From the NCBI GenBank assembly GCA_033964015.1, contig CM066912.1:34165205-34229204 (forward strand): DNA of 64,000 nt, given 5' to 3'. The DNA is from Scolanthus callimorphus (Eukaryota; Cnidaria; Anthozoa; Actiniaria; Edwardsiidae). The notes beneath the pieces were generated by a model, which saw nothing but the letters and a program-made list of their open reading frames with translations, did no database searches and was not told the DNA's origin. The position numbers and the translations under genes are program-made. Each line of letters begins with the position of its first letter. Position 1 is the first letter of the stretch. Shown in pieces: positions 45,356-56,600 of this stretch.

Positions 45356-45568
45356 TGTGGTTCCAGAAATTATCCATACCCCCCCCCCCCCCCCACGGAA
45401 GGGCATTGGAAATTCCGGAGGGGTGGGGCGGGGAGGTGGGACTGGGTCAATTTACCTGATCATTTCCATACAAATACTGTATTTTTCCTTGGAAATTCCA
45501 GAGGGATGGGGTCACTTTCGAACACCCTTCCGTGGAGAGGGTATGGATTTTTTCTGGAACCACACATT
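45356..45568. mobile_element. Family F MITE with poly-C run
   Basis: TGTGGTTCCAGAAATTATCC and the inverted GGATTTTTTCTGGAACCACA bound 210 bp containing a C run at about 45380-45394. CATTG adjoins both ends and may be the target duplication. Confidence 0.75.
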
Positions 45569-45824
45569 GCGTAGAGAAAGTGAAAGGGAGGAAATGTGGC
45601 GAGGGAGCCCAGTGATTGGCGCTTGTACGTCTCAGACATAACTTTTACAAAGGTCTCTAATCATAAGCTGTTCCTATTGCAAATGGGCAAACTCTAGGCG
45701 CTTCGTTCCCAGTCTCATTTTGGCTGTGCGGCTTGTCGGGTTAGTGACGTCACGGATTTTTTGCCGCTACCCACATGGGGACAGCTCAAATCACAGTAAA
45801 ATTGCGTGACACGGATAACGGGCA

Positions 45825-46095
45825 CAAGACGCCTTGGGACGAGCAAACTCTATAGCATTGCCATTCTAATGCTAATGTGCCAACCGTAGATTGAATAGCG
45901 CCCTTTGTTCTGTGGACCAATCGCTCTCTGGTTGGCACAATAACAATGGATGACGCCTTGGGACGAGCAAACTCTATAGCGCTATTCACTGTTTATCAAT
46001 ATTGCTATTCTAATGCTATGCCGAGCGTAGATTGAATAGCGCCTTTTGTTCTGTGAACATCGATCTCTGGTTGGCACAATATCAATGGATGACGT
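45825..46095. repeat. Direct duplication of about 125-135 bp
   Basis: GACGCCTTGGGACGAGCAAA occurs at about 45830 and 45951, and both copies continue through TAGATTGAATAGCGCC to CTCTGGTTGGCACAAT. Confidence 0.75.
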
Positions 46096-46967
46096 CAGCG
46101 TGAACAGCGCTATTGTCTAGGTTCCTTTGCATTAAACCGGCGTATGAACTTTCTAAATCTAAACAAGGTTTTCTCTTTCGCCACGCAGCATCGAACATGC
46201 GATAAACTATTTCTAGTCAAATGATCACTTTGACACATAGACTTCATAAGTGCTCCAGTGATGTACTTGAAGCAGTTTCATGTTTGTCTGTTATTGGTGT
46301 GAATAGAATATCAAAAGGGAAACGCCTGGTTGCTCGCGATCAACATCGAACTCTTTCGTAGAATGCAAACGGTATAAATATTTCACTAACAAAATATTCT
46401 GATTAGTTCAACAGCCAGAAAGAACAGACGTGAAAGTCAAAGTTACGCTTCAACTATTTCACTAAAATGGTTCATTTCAACTATTTTTTCCCCTAAATTG
46501 TGCAAAATAGTACGAAATAGTTTTTTTATACTTTTACTGTTTGCACTCTAGTTTGGACTCGTCTGAAATTCATTAATGTTAAAAATTAATTGACTTTTGT
46601 TGGGTTTTCTTTGCTTTACTCTCCGACGTTTAAAAATTGACAAATAAAAGAAGCTTGGGGTGCTATTATAGACATTCATTGAATGTGTTAATTAACTTAA
46701 ACTATCCAAAACTAGCTAAAAATATAACATATTAATTTGGCCTCTGGCATATTATAATTGAAGATAACGATTCTCGAGATTCCTGATTCGGGATAATATG
46801 AGCTTAAATAGTCATTATATTTTTTTGCAACGTTTGAAATTTCTTTAAAGCCTGCATGATCTAGAGCATCATGCATTAATTATCAGTCTGGTTTTGGTAA
46901 CTACCTCGCAGGTCTGTAAATATCTTTAAAACTCATATTTAGTGTTAGTGACTAATACATATTGTTT

Positions 46968-47300
46968 AAATTGTCCGTTCACACAGCGCGATTTCAAGTG
47001 CGCCTTGAGGTGTGATTTTAAGTGCGTTTCATATCGCGCCGTGTGAACGCCTCGCGATTTGGCTTTGCGATATTTGTCAGTTTATAGGTGATCTGCAGAA
47101 CATCGTATCCACATCGTAGTGAGACTTGAACAAGTTTATAACAACTGCGACGTCGCGGCGATGTCGCCATGAGATCACCGTCCGTTCACACGTCGCGGCG
47201 ATGTCGCCATGAGATCGCCGTCCGTTCACACCGAGCAATGTGGTATCGCCGTAGAAATTGCACCTCAAATCGCAGGTGAAATAGCGTCGTGTGAGCTGGC
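46968..47300. mobile_element. MITE-like repeat with internal direct repeat
   Basis: CCGTTCACACAGCGCGATTT and GGTGAAATAGCGTCGTGTGA are imperfectly inverted. Inside, CGTCGCGGCGATGTCGCCAT is tandemly duplicated around 47148-47220. Confidence 0.5.
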
Positions 47301-47336
47301 CATAAATCCGTCAGGTCATTCGAGCACACCTTCTTA

Positions 47337-47568
47337 AGCCCGGTGCACACTAGCGACATACCGACATAAGGACGTTATGTTGCAACGAAAAAGCATAAAA
47401 AAATAACTGAAATAATCATTATTTTCCGTGGATTATTATTAGATTACTTCACCAAAACAATGTTATGTTATTTTTTTGTGGATTTTAGGTTTTTTGAAAC
47501 CACTCAAGCCGTAATATTGTTCGCGTGATATTTTTTTATGTCGTTATGCGTTATGTGTGCACTGGGCT
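47337..47568. mobile_element. MITE family E copy
   Basis: AGCCCGGTGCACACTAGCGA at the left and the inverted GTGTGCACTGGGCT at the right; closely similar to 11543-11766 along its length. TTAA borders it on both sides. Confidence 0.78.
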
Positions 47569-48598
47569 TAACACTAAAAAAATATCGACGCTCAAATACG
47601 TAGGATTTGTTTTTCCTGGATCTGAGCTATACAATCCGAGATATGAAAAAGGTCAATTTTAAAAGGGCACATAAAATTAAACATTGATAGAAACGAGTTT
47701 TGTTTAAATTAAAAAAAAAAACGGTTGTGGTCCATCTTGATAACACTTGTTATCCTTTCAAATCCTTTCTTTGGAACTGCTCATTGCAAGTAATTCTTGT
47801 TGTTCATAAATCTACAGTTCCAGCCCCTTATTCCATAAGGATTCCGTATCGGTCATAAATTAGTAATTAGACGAAATATTCAGTCGAGATTAATTTTAAT
47901 AAACCGTTTTATCGCCTCGTCATTGCAACCTGTGATATTTATTTAGCGGTTTAACTCAAGCGGTTCTAATCTGTGCTATATTTCACGTTTCGAGAGCGAC
48001 AAAGAAATAAAAAATAAATTAGACTTGAGATTGTAGGTTCGTCCGCGACGAAAGCCCAATTCTCGACCAAGTTTTTTACGTTCTTTCTTAAATTAACATT
48101 ACTTTTAAGTATGCCAATATATTTGATTGCATCTGATTCTAGAAGAAAAATAGTTTATTACACATTGATTCTCCATTCCGCATTAGAAAAACTAGTTTTA
48201 CACATAAGCTACCTCATAATGCTATACTGGTAGTATTTTATTGTTTTTTGTTACATTCTCCAAATTGTTTATTTGTTAGTTTTACAAACTATCTATGGCA
48301 TGCCGTTTAACCATGTTTTTTTAACCTCAAAACAAAAATAACACTACGTCTGTACATACTGCGTTTAGTGGCCAAAACCACAAGTAGTTAATTTGAAAAG
48401 TCCAATACTTCCACTTGAATGTTTTATTGAAAATTACTCAAGATCTCATTAGGTGCCGATGGACTAAAACTGCCTCCCGCTTCAATGCGCTCCTTCGCCC
48501 ATGTTGCAGTTTTGCAGTGGAGAGATTGCACAAAAAGGCGGGTTTAATATCAAAGTTTGTGGTCCAAAGTACTTGGTGTTTCAAGCCCCTGTTTCGAG

Positions 48599-51500
48599 AT
48601 GATACAAGGTGGCTTTCTTCTTCTTCTTGTGTTCTCAGTAGTAGCAGGTAACATTCCTTGTTCGTGCCCTGATTTGTATTTGATGTCAAAGTAACTGTAC
48701 CATGATCAAAGGCAATGATAAGCACCTCGCGATATTCTCTTCTTTGATTTCGTTTTCATTCGGATTTTCAAGTTGCACTAGGGAAACAAGTTATTTCCAT
48801 AACAACAAGCTCTATGAGAGGTTTCTGTTAATCCTTGTAGTTGTAGTGGGTAAGGTAATGGCAAAGACTCCTAAAACCCCTAAACCAAGATCACGTGATT
48901 TGCGTATGTAAATATAAAACAGCTATACAGCACTGTTTTGAAAGAGATAAATTGGACTGATTTTGAATTAAGAAGGGTTGGGAGAATTTGAAATTTACTT
49001 TATGAACCTGCGACTTGCGGTTTCTCCCATATCTCATTGATTGCGGGTTACAAGAGATAGTTGCGACGGAGCACCCTTTTTTACACCCTAGAGTTTTACC
49101 TCAATCCATAGTTCCTGTTGTCCTCAATAGGCGAGGCTACTTTGCGTTCTGTTTTTTTTGTTTTCGACTGACCCTTTGCACATAATCTTAATTCTTCCTC
49201 CACCACACAGGTAACCCACTGTGACATTGTTTCAAGCAATAGTTGCCATTTTATCATTAGTGAAGTATAAAACTATTTTACTTACCCGAACATTCCTACC
49301 CGAGGCATGTCATAATAATGGCACTTCCCACTATAGTCATTGCAAAATGGTTCAGGTTATTCCGGTCGGAATGAAATTCCAGTGGAATGGCGCTTACCAT
49401 TTGTAAATTCGCATTTCGAACTGACCCATCCATACAGCCGGAACTACGGAAAAATTGACTGACCCATTTACGTTTCAAAATAAATTTTCGGTTGGAATGG
49501 ACAAATGAAAAGCACCCCTGGCTAGGAAGAAAAAAAAATCCCGTGCAATAGAAATGTTTGACGCGACACCGTTATAAAAACTGCATACCAAACGAAAAGG
49601 GTGCAACTTTCCAATGTAAATTATGGCATATGCAACAGGGGCGTAGGGTTTGCGAAGGGGGGGGGGGGGGGGGGGGGGGGCTGACATCTGTAGAAATGTA
49701 TTGGTGCCCCTTTCCAGCTTTCCGATGTTTTCCTTCATGTTTACTGTATTTTTCTTCTAAAAGCAGGGGTTTCAATAGAAAGCGGCTACCGGAGGTGAAC
49801 TGCCGTCTACTTCACTCCTGACCGCCGGCAACTTTATTATTACTTCAATATTAAAGCAATAGAATACATGAATATGGCAATTATCTTGTCCTCAAAACGC
49901 AGGAAAACGCCTTTTCTGCTACCGAAATTTCACAATTTCCCGGGGTTAAGCCCCCGTACCCCCTAGAAGGCCCAGGCCTTCGTATGGAACCCCAAACCCA
50001 GCCGCCTACTCCCAAAACTTAGCCTGCTACTTCAAAAATTATTGAAACCCCGGAAAAGGGGGGTTACAGGCACCCCAGGACCAATCCCTAGCTACGCCCC
50101 TATATAATGTCCAAAGCTGAACTTCAAAAATATCTGCATTGTCGTTTTCTGCCAATTCCCATTTAAGTTGTGCTTTCCATTGAATTAGCCATGGGCCACC
50201 TTTGTGTTCTCCTGTAGGTCACATGCTAGCTAACAAGTACATGGATCCTCGTATTTCACGTAAGTAACCATAGTTATTTTATGAATATGATAGAATATAG
50301 TTAAAATTGACTATCGACGCAAACGGGGGCTGCGTGAGCTTGGCAGCATAAACATGGGCCTCGGCTATAATCGTTTTCCTCCTGATCTATCGGGTATCCA
50401 ACCCCAATTGCTCCAACGTATGCTCATCTTCGGCAATGCCTGTCAATTCTGACCTATTTTATGTTGTCAACCTGGTCTAACTCCTATCAGTTTTATTTAA
50501 ATGAATAGACCACAAATGACGACAATGTCTAAGTTTTCTAAGGTGGTTATGAAAACTTAGACATTGTCGTCATTTGTGGTCTATTTATATTAATTTTATG
50601 ATTGACAAGAAGCAGTGGATGCTTGTGAAGAGTATATTTATATGTATATACAGGCTAGTTAGTGTATCTAGTCTACCTACGAAACAATCTGCCCCATAAA
50701 TTCATCTGCGTTCACGCGTGGATGTGTGGTTAGCACATCTGGTTAGGAATCCAGAGGACGTGGGTTCGATTCCCAGTAGGGACAGCATTTTTCTTTATAT
50801 TCTTTCTCTGGCTGGTTTCAGCTTGCTTGTGATAACAGTATATTTGAATGTATATATATTTTAACAAATTGATGATTTTTGCACTAAAATTGTATCAGCC
50901 TAATGTTTTTTCCCATATATTTATTTGCAAAAAAATAGCTAAATCACCAATATTTGAAATTTCATTTCTCAGCCTGTTTTGAAGTAATTCTACCCAAACT
51001 TTGCAGTCTAACTGATACGAATGTGCCGAAATGAAAACTTGGACTCCGTTTCCGGATAACCATAAGATATGTATTAATTAAGCAATAAAAGTACTTTCCG
51101 CGTGCTCTCTGCTTTCTTACAAACACGAGGGGGATGTTGGGAGAACTGATCAAAACTTGAAAGACACGAGCCGAAGGCGAGTGTTTTTCAAGTTTTATCA
51201 GTTCGACCAACATTCCCCGAGTGTTTGTAAGAAACCAGAGAGCACGCAGAAAGTATTTTTATTGCTTTTAGAAAATAACATACACACGCGCGACAGCGTG
51301 GCGTGACAATCGTGTTTCTCAGGTCTCTTACAAACACGCTTTTAACCAATCAAAATGCGCACATTCACAATACAACATAGGTGTTATTTTCTAAATAATG
51401 TTAACAAGCCAGTGTCAGCCACTCCTTTGTTATTGTTTTCGTTCGATATTGACGATTACGACGTAGAAATTTCTTAATAAACATTTAAAAACAAAGTTTC

Positions 51501-51639
51501 AGATTTGATTTGCAAAATTCAATCGAAAAAATTGCTCTATTCCTAAATCAGCCGATGGAAATGGTTGCTTTCTCCGACTTGGTATGTTGCTATGCTGTCA
51601 AAATGGCGGCTGACACAGGCTCTTAAAAGGGGAGGAAGG

Positions 51640-51690
<51 letters not shown>

Positions 51691-53573
51691 TGTTATACTT
51701 TTTCACCTTAGATCTAATTAAGCGACAGTTCAGGAAGTGCGATGGTGTTGAGTTTGATGACAGTCGTTCTGGGTGTTGTGACGGCAAGCACGTTTATGAC
51801 TTGATGACTGCAAGGTGCTGTGACACTGGAATTCAATTCAACGGTGAGAGGCATAAGGACTTGTGTGGCGAGCCAGCCCGGTAAGCGGGACAGACAGTTC
51901 ATATACGCTGTCTGACCCGTTTGCCGGAAGGACCCGCGTCACGACTGCTTTCGGTATAAAATTTGTGTTGTGTTTATATAAGCGAGGTAGGCTGCTGTTC
52001 CTCCGTGTATGAACCTGGAACCCCTCACGAGCTGCACCACAAGAGCTTTATTTGTTTAGACAAAGGTGTCCTCTGGAATGGTTCGTACACGGAGCAAGAC
52101 ACCCGGTTACCGGTATCCCGGTTCGAGTAGCCGAGATCTCCTAACCGCGCCAGCCCGTCTGCTCATATAAACACAACACAAATGACGGCTGACAGCTTTC
52201 CAACTCGAGTAACTTATTTTACATATGATTCCGGCAGATGATTGTTTAAAGCAGTGTGGCAGCCATCTTTACAATCCCGTGTTGAACGGATGCTGCAATA
52301 GAAGACAAGTATTCGCTGTACAATTCGAACAATGCTGTTTTGGACGGTACATCAGGTCTATCGGTAAGGAATGTTGTTTGGAATGAACGCTCGCTATTTC
52401 TCCTCGCATATTCACCTTATTACTTACTCCTCATCCTATACTGCCCCTTTCTCTTCTTCCTCCTCCTTCTTCTTTATCTCCTTCCTTCTCACTCTTCCTC
52501 CTCCTTCCTCCGCTATTTCCCCTCGCATATTCACCTCCTTACTTACTCTTCATCCTCTCCTGCGCCTCCTGTCCTGCGCCTCCTCCCCTCTTCTTCCTCC
52601 TCCTTCATTCTCACTCTTCCTCCTCCCTTCGCTATTTCTCCTCGCATATTCACCTCCTTACTTACTCGTCATCCTCTCCTGCTCCTCCCCTTTTCCTCCT
52701 CCTCCACTTGCTTGCTCCCCTACTCCCCTCTCCCCTTCTCTTCACCTTCCCGCCATCTTCCTTCGCTTCACCTCCTCCCCACTTTTCCCTTTCTTTTTCC
52801 CTCCTCCTTCCCCCTTCTCTCCAATTCCTCACCATCTCCCCACCCCGTCTCTTCTTTTGCATCCTCCAACCCTCCTCTTCTTCCTCCTACTCTGCCTCCT
52901 CTTCTTTCACCTCCTCCTTCTCCTCCTCCCCGGCCATGCTATTCCATTCACTCCAACTAATCCGCTCCCGCGAAACCATTTTGTCACGATTTTGGCACCC
53001 TTTTGGTGATGTAAAAAAAAACATCCAAAATCCTGATCGATAGCCAAGATACTACTCTAGGTTTGTTAAATAAACAAACCTAAATAAACCCTTGAACTAC
53101 AAAGCGATCATGATTGTAGGCTTCATCGACCTATTACAAGCGGATGGAAACAGTTTGCAACAATGAGTTTTTGAAATCTTGTTGGGATGAACAATTTTCA
53201 AAGTTTGATGTTACATCAAAATTGTATGAAAATCGGCAGTCTTGCCGACAAAACTTGCCCACATTGCTTGTTAGGCTAATATCTAGTGATATAAGTGCTG
53301 TGGGGGGTGATTACATACACATTTAGAGCTGTATTTAAGAATTTATTCAAATAACCGTTTCAGAGGCCCTTGGCCTTCGTTCTGTCCCTCCATCTGTATC
53401 ACCATAAACATACTGATCAGATCTGTTCTTACATTTTCTGAAAGGGGACAGTTGTATTGACGACGACTGTGGCGGAAAACAATATGATCCTAACACACAT
53501 GGGTGCTGTCGCGGGAAAGATTATCACAAGACATATGAAAAATGCTGCCATGATAGCTACGTACAGTCTATGG
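48599..53573 (+). CDS. Galaxin-like secreted cysteine-rich protein, N-terminal exons (3' end outside window)
   Basis: Five exons join in phase 1 throughout: 48599-48647, 50218-50259, 51712-51843, 52238-52363 and 53445-53573. Exon 1 encodes MIQGG followed by a hydrophobic run ending SVVAG, a clear signal peptide. A short basic segment (IKRQ) could be a propeptide cleavage site. Exons 3, 4 and 5 each encode one repeat of 42-44 residues with the galaxin pattern of paired cysteines (SGCCDGK, ARCCD; NGCCNRR, EQCCFG; HGCCRGK, EKCCHD). Galaxin is a matrix protein of coral skeletons, and related proteins occur in non-calcifying animals, so calcification is possible but not shown. 159 residues are visible; the frame is open at the last donor and more repeats are expected beyond the satellite. 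Confidence 0.85.
49636..50102. mobile_element. MITE family B relative with G homopolymer
   Basis: AGGGGCGTAG at the left and CTACGCCCCT at the right bound about 465 bp with a run of more than 20 G near 49657-49680. Lies in intron 1 of the galaxin-like gene. Confidence 0.5.
50504..50585. repeat. Perfect 35 bp hairpin, 12-base loop
   Basis: Arms 50504-50538 and 50551-50585 are perfect inverted copies (left arm starts AATAGACCACAAATGACGAC). It lies in intron 2 of the galaxin-like gene and would be transcribed with it. It could be a young mini-element or a small-RNA precursor. Confidence 0.85.
50725..50785 (+). repeat. tRNA-like sequence (SINE head or tRNA relic)
   Basis: TGTGGTTAGCACATCTGG resembles an A box and D arm, CTGGTTAGGAATCCAG an anticodon arm, and GTGGGTTCGATTCCCA a good T arm. 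The acceptor stem does not pair and the anticodon loop has one base too many, so it is not a working tRNA. Confidence 0.5.
51091..51257. repeat. Long hairpin element in a galaxin-like intron
   Basis: GTACTTTCCGCGTGCTCTCT on the left pairs with AGAGAGCACGCAGAAAGTA on the right, and inner blocks TTACAAACACGAGGG and CAAAACTTGAAAGACAC also pair with partners. The whole element is about 165 bp. Confidence 0.7.
51410..51625. mobile_element. MITE family C copy
   Basis: From CAGTGTCAGCCACTCCTTTG to GGCGGCTGACACAGGCTC; same motif order as 10826-11054 and 40486-40720. Lies close upstream of exon 3. Confidence 0.68.
51640..51688. repeat. (GATT)n microsatellite
   Basis: About 12 uninterrupted GATT units, ending about 20 bases before the acceptor of exon 3. 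Confidence 0.95.
52380..52950. repeat. CT-rich low-complexity tract with a 119 bp repeat
   Basis: CGCTATTTCTCCTCGCATAT starts at 52392, 52511 and 52630, exactly 119 bp apart, within a C/T-only landscape of CCTCCTCTTC. The long open frames across it (both strands) are low-complexity artefacts. Lies in intron 4 of the galaxin-like gene. Confidence 0.88.
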
Positions 53574-53683
53574 GTAAGTAGCGCAACGGCCAAATAGAGA
53601 TTATTGCTGCTGTTACTGGTGCCCGAGTGCTGTTTTAATAGTGTTAAGCTGTGGTTACATATTTACGCTTCATTTCATTGTGC

Positions 53684-56600
53684 ATGGAGATGGAGGAGGT
53701 GGAGCAAGTGTGGAGGTGGATTAGGTGTGGAGCTCGAGACCCCGACCACACTTCACCGTTTTCAAACGAAAACGGATACTTTTTGCTCCGTTTTCAAAAA
53801 GATTTGCGTCCACACTTATCGTTTTCGTATCGTTTTTCGCCCGTCCACACTACAACGCGTATCCGTACGAAAACGCTCTTATGCATTCAGTGGGCATGCT
53901 CAAACAAGCTCAACGCATGCGCATTTCGATCTGTCGGCCCGCGAAATTGGTCGGGTTCGCTGTGCTGACGTCATCGTTTTGAGAGAGCATCATTTTCACC
54001 CGTCCGCACTAGAAACAGCGTTTTCAAACAGCTCCGTTTTCAAATCACTCCACTCTGGAGAGCATTTTCCGATTGATCCGTTTTCGGTATCGTTTTCGGC
54101 GTTGTAGTGTGGACGATAGCCGTATCCGGAGCAAAAAGTATCCGTTTTCGTTTGAAAACGGAGTAGTGTGGACGGGGTCTGAGTAAGTGTGGAGGTGGAG
54201 GTGGAGTAAGTGTGGAGGTGGAGCAGGTGTGGAGGTGGAGTAGGTGTGGAGCTTGAGTAAGTGTGGAGGTGGAGTAAGTGTGGAGGTGGAGTAAGTGTGG
54301 AGGTGGAGTAAGTGTGGAGGTGGAGGTGGAGTAAGTGTGGAGGTGGAGTAGGTGTGGATGTGGAGTAGGTGTGGAGGTGGAGTAAGTGTGGAGGTGGAGT
54401 AGGTGTGGAGGTGGAGTAAGTGTGGAGGTGGAGTAAGTGTGGAGCTTGAGTAAGTGTGGAGGTGGAGTAAGTGTGGAGGTGGAGTAAGTGTGGAGGTGGA
54501 GTAAGTGTGGAGGTGGAGTAAGTGTGGAGGTGGAGTAGGTGTGGAGCTTGAGTAAGTGGAGGTGGAGTAAGTGTGGAGGTGGAGTAGGTGTGGAGCTTGA
54601 GTAAGTGTGGAGGTGGAGTAAGTGTGGAGGTGGAGTAAGTGTGGAGGTGGAGTAAGTGTGGAGGTGGAGTAAGTGTGGAGGTGGAGTAAGTGTGGAGGTG
54701 GAGGTGGAGTAAGTGTGGAGGTGGAGGTGGAGTAAGTGTGGAGGTGGAGTAGGTGTGGATGTGGAGTAGGTGTGGAGGTGGAGTAAGTGTGGAGGTGGAG
54801 TAGGTGTGGAGGTGGAGTAAGTGTGGAGGTGGAGTAAGTGTGGAGCTTGAGTAAGTGTGGAGGTGGAGTAAGTGTGGAGGTGGAGTAAGTGTGGAGGTGG
54901 AGTAAGTGTGGAGGTGGAGTAAGTGTGGAGGTGGAGGTGGAGTAAGTGTGGAGGTGGAGTAGGTGTGGAGCTTGAGTAAGTGTGGAGGTGGAGTAGGTGT
55001 GGAGCTTGAGTAAGTGTGGAGGTGGAGTAAGTGTGGAGGTGGAGTAAGTGTGGAGGTGGAGGTGGAGTAAGTGTGGAGGTGGAGTAGGTGTGGAGCTTGA
55101 GTAAGTGTGGAGGTGGAGTAAGTGTGGAGGTGGAGTAAGTGTGGAGGTGGAGTAAGTGTGGAGCTGGAGTAAGTGTGGAGGTGGAGTAAGTGTGGAGGTG
55201 GAGTAGGTGTGGAGGTGGAGTAGGTGTGGAGGTGGAGTAGGTGTAGAGCTTGAGTAAGTGTGGAGGTGGAGTAGGTGTGGAGCTTGAGTAAGTGTGGAGG
55301 TGGAGTAGGTGTGGAGGTGGAGTAAGTGTGGAGGTGGAGTAAGTGTGGAGGTGGAGTAAGTGTGGAGGTGGAGTAGGTGTGGAGGTGGAGTAGGTGTAGA
55401 GCTTGAGTAAGTGTGGAGCTTGAGTAAGTGTGGAGGTGGAGGTGGAGTAAGTGTGGAGGTGGAGTAAGTGTGGAGGTGGAGTAGGTGTAGAGCTTGAGTA
55501 AGTGTCGAGGTGGAGTAGGTGTGGAGGTGGAGTAAGTGTGGAGCTTGAGTAAGTGTGGAGGTGGAGTAAGCGTGGAGGTGGAGTAAGTGTGGAGGTGGAG
55601 CTTGAGTAAGTGTGGAGGTGGAGTAAGTGTGGAGGTGGAGTAAGTGTGGAGGTGGAGTAAGTGTGGAGGTGGAGTAAGTGTGGAGGTGGAGTAGGTGTGG
55701 AGCTTGAGTAAGTGTGGAGGTGGAGTAGGTGTGGAGCTTGAGTAAGTGTGGAGGTGGAGTAAGTGTGGAGCTTGAGTAAGTGTGGAGGTGGAGTAAGTGT
55801 GGAGGTGGAGTAGGTGTGGAGCTTGAGTAAGTGGAGGTGGAGTAAGTGTGGAGGTGGAGTAAGTGTGGAGCTTGAGTAAGTGGAGGTGGAGTAAGTGTGG
55901 AGGTGGAGTAAGTGTGGAGGTGGAGGTGGAGTAAGTGTGGAGGTGGAGTAGGTGTGGAGCTTGAGTAAGTGGAGGTGGAGTAAGTGGGAGGTGGAGTAAG
56001 TGTGGAGGTGGAGTAAGTGTGGAGGTGGAGTAAGTGTGGAGGTGGAGTAAGTGTGGAGGTGGAGTAAGTGTGGAGGTGGAGTAAGTGTGGAGGTGGAGTA
56101 AGTGTGGAGGTGGAGTAGGTGTGGAGGTGGAGTAAGTGTGGAGTAAGTGTGGAGGTGGAGTAAGTGTGGAGGTGGAGTAAGTGTGGAGCTTGAGTAAGTG
56201 TGGAGGTGGAGTAGGTGTGGAGGTGGAGTAAGTGTGGAGGTGGAGTAAGTGTGGAGGTGGAGTAAGTGTGGAGCTGGAGTAAGTGTGGAAGTGGAGTAGG
56301 TGTGGAGGTGGAGTAAGTGTGGAGGTGGAGTAGGTGTGGAGCTTGAGTAAGTGTGGAGGTGGAGTAGGTGTGGAGGTGGAGTAAGTGTGGAGGTGGAGTA
56401 AGTGTGGAGGTGGAGTAAGTGTGGAGCTGGAGTAAGTGTGGAGGTGGAGTAGGTGTGGAGGTGGAGTAAGTGTGGAGGTGGAGTAGGTGTGGAGCTTGAG
56501 TAAGTGTGGAGGTGGAGTAGGTGTGGAGGTGGAGTAAGTGTGGAGGTGGAGTAAGTGTGGAGGTGGAGTAGGTGTGGAGGTGGAGTAAGTGTGGAGCTTG

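Larger units (their letters stand above)
43173..48598. other. Intergenic region between the Kelch-MYND and galaxin-like genes
   Basis: No gene is supported. It holds GAT/GTT low-complexity sequence (44285-45130), several MITEs and a duplicated block. AT-rich stretches at 43730-44280, 46380-46960 and 47570-48560 show nothing I can name; the last must hold the galaxin-like promoter. Confidence 0.6.

Noticed and set aside
50725..50785. A functional tRNA gene
   Set aside because: The T arm is good but the acceptor stem does not pair and the anticodon loop is too long.
52340..53043. Two long forward frames of 206 and 212 residues rich in Ser, Pro and Leu
   Set aside because: They arise from the CT-rich tract, overlap in different frames, and fall in an intron of the galaxin-like gene.
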